Shown piece by piece: positions 7,046 through 13,397 of a stretch of DNA of 15,284 nt. The DNA comes from an uncultured Erysipelotrichaceae bacterium (GTDB lineage Bacteria > Bacillota_I > Bacilli_A > Erysipelotrichales > Coprobacillaceae). The first letter of the stretch is position 1; each line of letters starts with the position of its first letter. The stretch is from the NCBI GenBank assembly GCA_900550005.1, contig URQL01000021.1, forward strand, positions 1 through 15,284. The letters run 5' to 3'. Below the pieces are notes generated by a model. It made no database searches, was not told the origin of the DNA, and worked only from the letters and a program-made list of their open reading frames with translations. The position numbers and the translations under genes are program-made.

Positions 7046-7076
7046 AAAGAATGCTAATGAAAAGGCATTCTTTTTT
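7046..7076 (+). terminator. Intrinsic terminator after the 6223 gene
   Basis: Stem AAAGAATGC/GCATTCTTT (9 pairs) with a 10-nt loop and a T run at 7071-7076, just after the stop codon at 7038-7040. Confidence 0.85.
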
Positions 7077-7087
7077 GCTGTTTCTAC

Positions 7088-7116
7088 TTTTAAAAAAAGG
7101 TGTTATAAAGTATAAT
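7088..7116 (+). promoter_or_regulatory. Promoter for the rpiR-type gene
   Basis: TATAAT at 7111-7116; the -35 is poor (TTTTAA at 7088-7093, spacing 17). The ribosome binding site AAGGGGG (7134-7140) and ATG 7148 follow. Confidence 0.6.
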
Positions 7117-7147
7117 ATAAGTAATCAAGTAGTAAGGGGGATGCTTT

Positions 7148-7950
7148 ATGCATGAAGTCGATATTATCTATAATTTACTTTGTTTTATAGATACATCTAA
7201 TAGAAGAGATATGAATTATAATATTGCTTTAGTGGTATTACAAAATCTGTAAATGAATTAGCGGATATGTGCTATACCTCAATAGCGACCATTAGTCGAT
7301 TTTGTCGTTATTTTGGATTTGAAAATTTTATAAAATTTAAACATGAAATCAAAGAAGCTTTATTAAAAGCAAATAAAGAGCTTTGTTTTGAACAAGAAGA
7401 ATATGATCGTATTATGAAACAACCTCAATTACTTGTTGACAAAGTTTATGATTTAACGATTGAATCATTAAAAATGAATCAATTAATGAATATTCATGAT
7501 GTAGATCGTATTTGTTCTCGTATTTATGAAGCCAAAAAAGTGCACTTTTTTGGTTATCAGTTCTCTAAAATCGTAGCTAATGATATACAAATGAAATTTA
7601 TGAAGTTAGGTAAATTTATTTATTCTTTTACAAGTCGAGGAGAAGAAGATTTAAAATACAGTGTAGTAGATCAAGATAGTTTGGCAATCGTTTTGTCTGT
7701 TTCGGCTAATAGTGAACAAATAAAGGGAATGCTAGATTTTTTAAATCAAAAGAATTGTACGATTCTTTTGATTACGAGTAATCATAAATCCCCTTATTTA
7801 GATTTAGTTGATGAATATTATTTTATTGAAGGGATGGAAAGTAAATTTACCGATTCTTCTTTATCTGGAAGTATTAATTTTTTGGCCGCTTTAAATGTCG
7901 TCTATATTCGTTATGGAATGCTTTATCAAGGGATTGGCTACCAAGGTTAA
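7148..7950 (+). pseudogene. RpiR/MurR-type transcriptional regulator, frameshifted in its DNA-binding domain
   Basis: RpiR-type regulators combine an N-terminal helix-turn-helix with a SIS domain that senses a phosphosugar. ATG 7148, 7 nt after AAGGGGG, opens a frame that stops at 7250-7252. The next frame (-1 class) resumes as SVNELADMCYTSIATISRFCR, the conserved recognition helix region, and runs to 7950. The SIS domain follows, with KVHFFGYQFSKIVANDIQ and LAIVLSVSANSEQIKGM as the sugar-phosphate-binding strands. The shift lies between about 7225 and 7250; a missing A in the A4 run (7242-7245) is one option, and loss of a longer stretch would also fit. Restart at ATG 7267 would give 227 residues without the first helix-turn-helix helices. 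It sits next to the GH4 gene, its likely target. Confidence 0.82.
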
Positions 7951-7961
7951 TTTCAAATTAT

Positions 7962-7976
7962 GTTAAACGTTTTCAA
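7962..7976 (-). promoter_or_regulatory. cre-like catabolite repression site upstream of the GH4 gene
   Basis: Read on the minus strand, TTGAAAACGTTTAAC matches the CcpA cre consensus WTGNAANCGNWNNCW except at the last two positions; AAACGTTT at 7965-7972 is palindromic. It is centred about 45 bp before the GH4 -10. TTTCAAATT (7951-7959) and TTTCAATTT (7971-7979) also form an imperfect direct repeat 20 bp apart that could instead be the RpiR operator. Confidence 0.45.
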
Positions 7977-8012
7977 TTTTTGTAAAAAAGAGGTTTTTAA
8001 GAAAAATTCATG

Positions 8013-8018
8013 TATACT
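8013..8018 (+). promoter_or_regulatory. -10 element of the GH4 gene promoter
   Basis: TATACT follows TG directly. I find no good -35 at 16-18 nt, so the promoter may depend on an activator. The ribosome binding site AGGAGG (8038-8043) lies 7 nt before the start codon. Confidence 0.5.
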
Positions 8019-8050
8019 GAGCACGTAGAAAAAATTTAGGAGGAAAGAAA

Positions 8051-9445
8051 ATGGAAAAAAGACCTGTAAAAATTGTTACAATAGGTGGAGGTAGTAGTTA
8101 TACTCCAGAATTAATGGAAGGATTCATCAAAAGATATGAAGAATTACCAATCAAAGAAATTTGGTTAGTAGATATCGAAGATGGTAGAGAAAAATTAGAA
8201 ATCGTTGGTGCAATGGCTCAACGTATGTGGGATGCATCTCCATATGATGTTAAAGTTCATTTAACTTTAGATCGTAGAGAAGCTTTACCAGGAGCTGACT
8301 TCGTTACAACTCAATTCCGTGTTGGTTTATTAGATGCACGTATTAAAGACGAAAGAATTCCTTTCTCTCATGGTATGTTAGGACAAGAAACAAATGGTGC
8401 TGGTGGTATGTTTAAAGCATTCAGAACTGTACCTGTAATCTTATCAATTGTTGAAGATATGAAAGAATTATGCCCTGATGCATGGTTAATTAACTTCACT
8501 AACCCATCTGGAATGATCACTGAAGCTGTTATTAAACACGGTGGATGGAAAAAATGTATTGGTTTATGTAACGTTCCTGTTGGAGCATTACTTAGCGAAC
8601 CACCAATGTTTGGTTTAACTGAAAGAGAATGTATTCACCAATTCGCTGGTTTAAACCACTTCCATTGGCATAAAGTAACTGATCAACAAGGAAATGATTT
8701 AACTGATAAAATTATTGATAATATGTACAAAGATGTTGAAGATGGTACTCCAGCTAACATTCATGATGTAAAATTCTTAAAAGATCACATGAAACAAATT
8801 CAATTAATTCCATGTGGATACCATAGATATTATTATATGCATGATGAAATGTTAAAACATGGATTAGAAGAATTCAATACTGTAGGTACTCGTGCTCAAC
8901 AAGTTAAAGTTACTGAAGCTGAATTATTCGAACTATATAAAGATCCAAACTTAAACTACAAACCAGAACAATTAACTAAACGTGGTGGAACTCACTATTC
9001 AGATGCTGCTTGTGAATGTATCAACTCTATCTATAATGATAAGAGAACTCACATGGTTGTATCTACTCAAAACAACGGAGCTATCGCTGACTTACCATAT
9101 GATTGTATCGTAGAAATTTCTTCAATCATTACTGGTAAGGGAGCTATGCCATTAACTTGGGGACATTTTGCACCATCTGAAAGAGGTTGGGTACAATTAA
9201 TGAAAGCTATGGAAGAATGTACAATCGAAGCTGCAATTACTGGTAACTACGGTATGGCTTTAGCTGCATTCGAAATGAACCCACAAGTAGAACATGGACA
9301 TGTTGCTCAAACTGTATTAGACGAATTATTAGTTGCACATGAAAAATACTTACCACAATTCGCTGATAAAATCGCTGAATTAAAAGCTAAAGGTGTAGGT
9401 TCTAAAGATCCAGTTGTTATGGATTTAATGGTAAACGGACACTAA
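8051..9445 (+). CDS. Glycoside hydrolase family 4, probable 6-phospho-beta-glucosidase
   Basis: GH4 enzymes cleave phosphorylated disaccharides delivered by PTS transporters, using NAD+ and a divalent metal (usually Mn2+) in an oxidation-elimination mechanism. The 464 residues start with a Rossmann motif IGGGSSYTPEL (11-21), the variant typical of the beta-specific LicH/BglT-like group. ETNGAGGMFKAFRT (113-126) and NFTNPSG (148-154) follow. Metal-binding Cys173 is in GLCNVP and His203 in GLNHFHW; both are intact. Start ATG 8051 has an ideal AGGAGG. Codon use differs from neighbours: by hand count 13 of 16 Phe codons are TTC, against 3 of 12 in dxr, a pattern expected of a highly expressed gene. 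No PTS genes are in the window, so the substrate is imported by a system encoded elsewhere. Substrate choice among beta-glucosides is unproven. Confidence 0.92.
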   Translation: MEKRPVKIVTIGGGSSYTPELMEGFIKRYEELPIKEIWLVDIEDGREKLEIVGAMAQRMWDASPYDVKVHLTLDRREALPGADFVTTQFRVGLLDARIKDERIPFSHGMLGQETNGAGGMFKAFRTVPVILSIVEDMKELCPDAWLINFTNPSGMITEAVIKHGGWKKCIGLCNVPVGALLSEPPMFGLTERECIHQFAGLNHFHWHKVTDQQGNDLTDKIIDNMYKDVEDGTPANIHDVKFLKDHMKQIQLIPCGYHRYYYMHDEMLKHGLEEFNTVGTRAQQVKVTEAELFELYKDPNLNYKPEQLTKRGGTHYSDAACECINSIYNDKRTHMVVSTQNNGAIADLPYDCIVEISSIITGKGAMPLTWGHFAPSERGWVQLMKAMEECTIEAAITGNYGMALAAFEMNPQVEHGHVAQTVLDELLVAHEKYLPQFADKIAELKAKGVGSKDPVVMDLMVNGH

Positions 9446-9454
9446 TTGGTCTTT

Positions 9455-9483
9455 AAGATGAATCGCAAGATTCATCTTTTTTT
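9455..9483 (+). terminator. Strong intrinsic terminator after the GH4 gene
   Basis: Stem AAGATGAATC/GATTCATCTT (10 perfect pairs) with a GCAA tetraloop and a T run at 9477-9483. Confidence 0.93.
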
Positions 9484-9518
9484 ATCTTCAATTTTACTTA
9501 AAATAAAGTGACTTTACT

Positions 9519-9547
9519 TTGTGTATAAGATTAAACTATGCTATAAT
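9519..9547 (+). promoter_or_regulatory. Promoter of the uppS-cdsA-dxr-rseP operon
   Basis: -35 TTGTGT (9519-9524), a 17-nt spacer, and TATAAT (9542-9547) preceded by TGC as an extended -10. It lies 25 nt before the uppS start codon and directly after the GH4 terminator. Confidence 0.8.
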
Positions 9548-9572
9548 GAGCTTAATTGTGAGGTGTAAGAAT

Positions 9573-10319
9573 ATGTTTTTTAAAAAGAAAGACAATCAAG
9601 AAATAGAATTAATTGAAGAATTACTACCACGTCATGTTGCTTTTATTATGGATGGTAATGGACGTTGGGCTAAAAAAAGAGGAATGCCTAGAACTTATGG
9701 ACATCATGAAGGAGCTAAAAATATTCGTTCACTTGCTTTAGAAGCGAATAAAATTGGAATTAAAGCCATGACGGTGTATGCTTTTTCTACAGAAAATTTT
9801 AAGCGTCCTAAAGAAGAAGTCGATTTCATATTTAGACTTCCAAAAGAATTTTTTAAAACGTATTTAAAAGATTTCATGGAAAATAATATTCAAGTTCGAT
9901 ATATCGGAAACATAGATATGGTACCAAGCTTTGCTTCTGAAGTTATTTTAGATGCTGTAGAACAAACTAAAAATAATACAGGGATGATTTTATGCTTTGC
10001 TTTAGCTTATGGTTCTTTAGATGAAATGACACAAGCTATGCAAAACATTGCTAAAGATGTAAAAGAGGGAACAATTGAATTAGATGAAATCAATGAATCT
10101 CTAATTGAAAGTTATTTAATGTCTGCTGATTTACCTAAATTAGATTATATGATCCGTACAAGTGGTGAATGTCGCTTATCTAATTTTATGTTATGGCAAA
10201 TGGCTTATGCGGAAATGTATTTTACAGATGTATTATGGCCAGATTTTGACGTGGAAGAATTTTATAAAGCTTTAGATATCTATCAAAAACGCGATCGTCG
10301 ATATGGAGGAATTAAATAA
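9573..10319 (+). CDS. uppS: Undecaprenyl diphosphate synthase (cis-prenyltransferase)
   Basis: UppS adds isopentenyl diphosphate units to farnesyl diphosphate to make the C55 carrier for peptidoglycan and other wall polymers. ATG 9573 is chosen because GAGGTG (9560-9565) stands 7 nt before it and the promoter's -10 (9542-9547) lies upstream; the in-frame start at 9519 would fall inside that promoter. The 248 residues carry FIMDGNGRWAKKRG with catalytic Asp27 and VYAFSTENFKRP. The diphosphate-binding motif RTSGECRLSNF (Arg195, Arg201) is followed by AYAEMYF with Glu214. The Cys in GECRLS replaces the usual Gln or His, but that position varies. This is the first gene of the operon; the last base of its stop codon is the first base of the cdsA ATG. 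Confidence 0.96.
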   Translation: MFFKKKDNQEIELIEELLPRHVAFIMDGNGRWAKKRGMPRTYGHHEGAKNIRSLALEANKIGIKAMTVYAFSTENFKRPKEEVDFIFRLPKEFFKTYLKDFMENNIQVRYIGNIDMVPSFASEVILDAVEQTKNNTGMILCFALAYGSLDEMTQAMQNIAKDVKEGTIELDEINESLIESYLMSADLPKLDYMIRTSGECRLSNFMLWQMAYAEMYFTDVLWPDFDVEEFYKALDIYQKRDRRYGGIK

Positions 10320-11107
10320 TGAAACAAAGGATCATCACTGCACTTATCCTGATAGCTATTGTTGTTCCAATAGCTATTCTTGGTGGTAATTTATTTCGTT
10401 TATTGATTGCAATTATTTTAGGTTGTGCTTTATATGAATTATTAAAAATTATTCGTAAGCCAAAGTGGTTTATTTTACTTGATCTACTTGTTTACACTTA
10501 TGGGTATTATGTTGTATTTTTAGACACATCAAGATTTTTTATGAATTCTATTGTATTCATGCTTTTTGCTGTTGTATTATTTACATTAAACTTATTTTTT
10601 GATTGTTTAGATAATGGAAAAGTAAATTTCTTACTTGGATTTGTAAGTTTTGTATGTATTGGATTACATTGTATTTTAAATATTCGTTTAACTTATGGTT
10701 TACCTTCTATATTGTTTATTGCTTTAGCAACTTATGGAAGTGATACAGGGGCATACTTTGCTGGTGTCAAATTTGGTAAACATAAATTAATTGAACGTTT
10801 ATCACCTAAAAAGACGATTGAAGGATCGATTGGTGGAGTCCTTTTTGGGACTTTGATTGCTTCTATTTATGTTTATTTTTATCCAATTGACTTATCTTTT
10901 GTTTCTTGTGTGGTTTTAGCTTTCATTCTAACATTTACTGCACAAGTAGGTGATTTAACTTTTAGTAGTGTAAAACGTTTTTATGGTATTAAGGATTTTT
11001 CTAATTTATTACCAGGTCATGGGGGTATTTTAGATCGTATTGATAGTTTATTATTTAATAGTGTTGTATTTGCTTTATTTTTAAGTATTGTTGCATATTT
11101 ATTTTAG
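10319..11107 (+). CDS. cdsA: Phosphatidate cytidylyltransferase
   Basis: CdsA makes CDP-diacylglycerol from phosphatidic acid and CTP, the branch point of phospholipid synthesis, in the cell membrane. The 262 residues are strongly hydrophobic with about seven or eight membrane helices. SDTGAYFAGVKFGKHKL in the second half and SSVKRFYGIKD (216-226) with LLPGHGGILDRIDS (Asp239, Asp242) form the family signature that holds the catalytic Mg2+ ions. ATG 10319 shares one base with the uppS stop (TAATG) and has GGAGGA 8 nt upstream, so translation is coupled. Length and motifs are normal. Confidence 0.95.
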   Translation: MKQRIITALILIAIVVPIAILGGNLFRLLIAIILGCALYELLKIIRKPKWFILLDLLVYTYGYYVVFLDTSRFFMNSIVFMLFAVVLFTLNLFFDCLDNGKVNFLLGFVSFVCIGLHCILNIRLTYGLPSILFIALATYGSDTGAYFAGVKFGKHKLIERLSPKKTIEGSIGGVLFGTLIASIYVYFYPIDLSFVSCVVLAFILTFTAQVGDLTFSSVKRFYGIKDFSNLLPGHGGILDRIDSLLFNSVVFALFLSIVAYLF

Positions 11108-11119
11108 GAGGGGATTCGA

Positions 11120-12286
11120 ATGAAAAAAATAAGTATTCTAGGTGTAACTGGATCAATTGGAATGCAAACGGTTGATGTTGTCGTTTCTCATCCAGATCTT
11201 TTTGAAGTTATCGGTGTTTCAGCTGGTAGAAATATTGAAAAATTAAAAGAAGTGATCGAAACGATTTATCCTCGTTATGTAAGTGTTATTGAAAAAGAAG
11301 ATGCTTTAACGTTACAAAAAGAGTATCCAAATATTGAAATCTATTATGGACAAGACGGGTTAGTTAAAATCGCAACTCTTGAACAAGTGAATGTTGTTTT
11401 AAATGCTGTTGTTGGTTTTGCTGGACTTGTTCCAACAATTGAAGCTATCAAACTAAAAAAAGACATTGCTTTAGCCAATAAAGAAACATTAGTCGTAGCT
11501 GGACATATAATTACTAAACTTGCTAAAGAAAATGGGGTGGCTTTACTCCCTGTAGATAGTGAACACTCAGCGATATTCCAATGTTTAAATGGTGAAGATC
11601 ATGGAGCTGTTGATCGATTACTTATTACGGCTTCAGGAGGAAGTTTTAGAGATAAATCACGTGATGAACTTGTTGGTGTAACAAAGCAACAAGCTTTAAA
11701 TCATCCTAATTGGTCAATGGGAGCTAAAATTACGATTGACTCAGCAACCATGTTCAATAAAGGATTTGAAGTGATTGAGGCACATTGGTTATTTAATGTC
11801 GATTATGATCACATTCAAGTTTATATTCATCCTGAAAGTATTATTCATTCAATGGCGGAATTCGAAGATACTGCCGTCATGGCACAACTTGGTACACCTG
11901 ATATGCGTTTACCGATTCAATATGCCTTAACTTATCCTAAACGTATAGAAATTCATGGTTCACAAAAATTAGATTTAGCAAAGATCGTCTCTTTACATTT
12001 TAAAGAACCTGATTTTAATCGTTATCCTGCATTAAAAATGGCTTATGATGCAGGTAAGAAAGGTGGAAGTTATCCTTGTGTTTTAAATGGTGCAAATGAA
12101 CAAGCGGTTAGTTTATTTTTAAATGATCAAATTGAATTTTTGCAAATTGAAACTTGTGTTGAACATGCTTTACGTGATCATGAATGGGTTGACGATCCTT
12201 CTTTAGAACAATTACTTGAAATTGATAAATGGGCTAGACAACATGTATTAGATGAAGTAGGAGGTCTTTCATGCAAGAAATCTTAG
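11120..12286 (+). CDS. dxr: 1-deoxy-D-xylulose 5-phosphate reductoisomerase
   Basis: Dxr converts DXP to 2-C-methyl-erythritol 4-phosphate with NADPH, the committed step of the MEP isoprenoid pathway that feeds UppS. The 388 residues contain the NADPH loop GVTGSIGMQT (8-17), PVDSEHSAIFQ (144-154) with metal ligands Asp146 and Glu148, and TASGGSFR (170-177). NHPNWSMGAKITIDSAT (194-210) and NKGFEVIEAHWLF (213-225) with third ligand Glu217 follow. Start ATG 11120 follows AGGAGGGG (11106-11113), which overlaps the cdsA stop. The 3' end overlaps rseP by 16 nt. All catalytic residues are present and the length is normal. Confidence 0.97.
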   Translation: MKKISILGVTGSIGMQTVDVVVSHPDLFEVIGVSAGRNIEKLKEVIETIYPRYVSVIEKEDALTLQKEYPNIEIYYGQDGLVKIATLEQVNVVLNAVVGFAGLVPTIEAIKLKKDIALANKETLVVAGHIITKLAKENGVALLPVDSEHSAIFQCLNGEDHGAVDRLLITASGGSFRDKSRDELVGVTKQQALNHPNWSMGAKITIDSATMFNKGFEVIEAHWLFNVDYDHIQVYIHPESIIHSMAEFEDTAVMAQLGTPDMRLPIQYALTYPKRIEIHGSQKLDLAKIVSLHFKEPDFNRYPALKMAYDAGKKGGSYPCVLNGANEQAVSLFLNDQIEFLQIETCVEHALRDHEWVDDPSLEQLLEIDKWARQHVLDEVGGLSCKKS

Positions 12287-13359
12287 TTTTTATTGTATTT
12301 ATCTTAGTATTAGGATTTATCGTAACGATTCATGAATTTGGACATTTTATTGTTGCGAAAAATTTTGGCGTTTATTGTGGTCAATTCTCAATAGGAATGG
12401 GACCAAAACTCATCTCAAAAAAATTAGGTGAGACAGAATATGAATTACGTGCCCTTCCTATCGGTGGTTTTGTGGCTATGGCTGGAGAAGTAGATCAAGA
12501 AGAGAATGAAGAAATGAAAAATATTCCTTTTGAAAGAACGATCAAAGGGATAGCTACATGGAAACAAATTTGTGTTTTTCTAGCAGGAATTGTAATGAAT
12601 TTCGTTTCGGCTTATATTATTATTGTTTTGGTCTATGCTTTTGCTATTCCAATTCAAACGAATTCACCAACGATTTCACAAGTTGTTGAAAATTCTCCTG
12701 CTATGATTGCGGGTATTCAAGCAGAAGATACTTTAAATAAAATTACCGTTGTCGATACCAATCAACAATTTTTAATTGGTTCTTATAGTGATTTGCAAGT
12801 TGCATTAAATAAAGAGAGTAATCATTATGAAGGAGATACTCTTTCTTTAAAAGTCACTTTAACAAGAGATCAAGCAACTTATGAATTACCGGTTGAAGCG
12901 ACTTATAATGAAAGTACCGGGAATTATTATTTAGGCGTTGCACCAAGTTATCGTAAATTAAATTTTGTAGAAAGTATTCAATATGGAACTTCTTATTTTG
13001 GACGTTGCTCAATGCTTGTCTTTTCAACATTAGGTAAACTTATTACGGATTCTAAACAAACAGTTTCTCAATTATCAGGACCTGTCGGAATTTACCAAGT
13101 TGTAGGCGAAGTCACAAAATCTGGACAAATTGCAAATATTTTCTTACTTGTTTCCATGCTAGGAATTAATATTGGTATTTTTAACTTGCTTCCTATTCCT
13201 GGATTAGATGGAAGTCAAGTTTTATTTGCAATCGTTGAAAAAATACTTGGTCATGAAGTCCCAACTAAATTTAGATATGCTTTACAATTAGCAGGACTTG
13301 CTTTAGTGTTTGGATTAATGATTTTTGTAACTTTAAATGATATCATTAAATTATTTTAA
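12271..13359 (+). CDS. rseP: Site-2 intramembrane zinc metalloprotease (RseP/RasP family)
   Basis: This M50 peptidase cleaves membrane proteins such as anti-sigma factors and leftover signal peptides inside the membrane. The 362 residues begin with a membrane helix that carries HEFGH at 21-25 (His21, Glu22 and His25: two zinc ligands and the general base). After a second helix (about 95-120), a single PDZ-like domain spans about 120-205. The third zinc ligand is Asp313 in NLLPIPGLDG, and another helix closes the C-terminus. Start ATG 12271 lies inside dxr with AGGAGG 6 nt upstream (12259-12264), so it is coupled to dxr. In many Firmicutes proS follows rseP; here polC follows directly. Confidence 0.95.
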   Translation: MQEILVFIVFILVLGFIVTIHEFGHFIVAKNFGVYCGQFSIGMGPKLISKKLGETEYELRALPIGGFVAMAGEVDQEENEEMKNIPFERTIKGIATWKQICVFLAGIVMNFVSAYIIIVLVYAFAIPIQTNSPTISQVVENSPAMIAGIQAEDTLNKITVVDTNQQFLIGSYSDLQVALNKESNHYEGDTLSLKVTLTRDQATYELPVEATYNESTGNYYLGVAPSYRKLNFVESIQYGTSYFGRCSMLVFSTLGKLITDSKQTVSQLSGPVGIYQVVGEVTKSGQIANIFLLVSMLGINIGIFNLLPIPGLDGSQVLFAIVEKILGHEVPTKFRYALQLAGLALVFGLMIFVTLNDIIKLF

Positions 13360-13383
13360 TAAGCACGATGTGCTTATTTTTTT
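13358..13383 (+). terminator. Terminator-like hairpin between rseP and polC
   Basis: Stem AATAAGCAC/GTGCTTATT (9 perfect pairs) with a GAT loop and seven T at 13377-13383. It begins within the rseP stop codon and ends 1 nt before the G run of the polC ribosome binding site, leaving no room for a separate polC promoter after it. Confidence 0.85.
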
Positions 13384-13397
13384 GGGAGGTGAGAAAG

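Noticed and set aside
9519..9572. Longer N-terminus for UppS starting at 9519
   Set aside because: It would start in the -35 element of a good promoter, lacks a ribosome binding site, and adds residues not found in the family.
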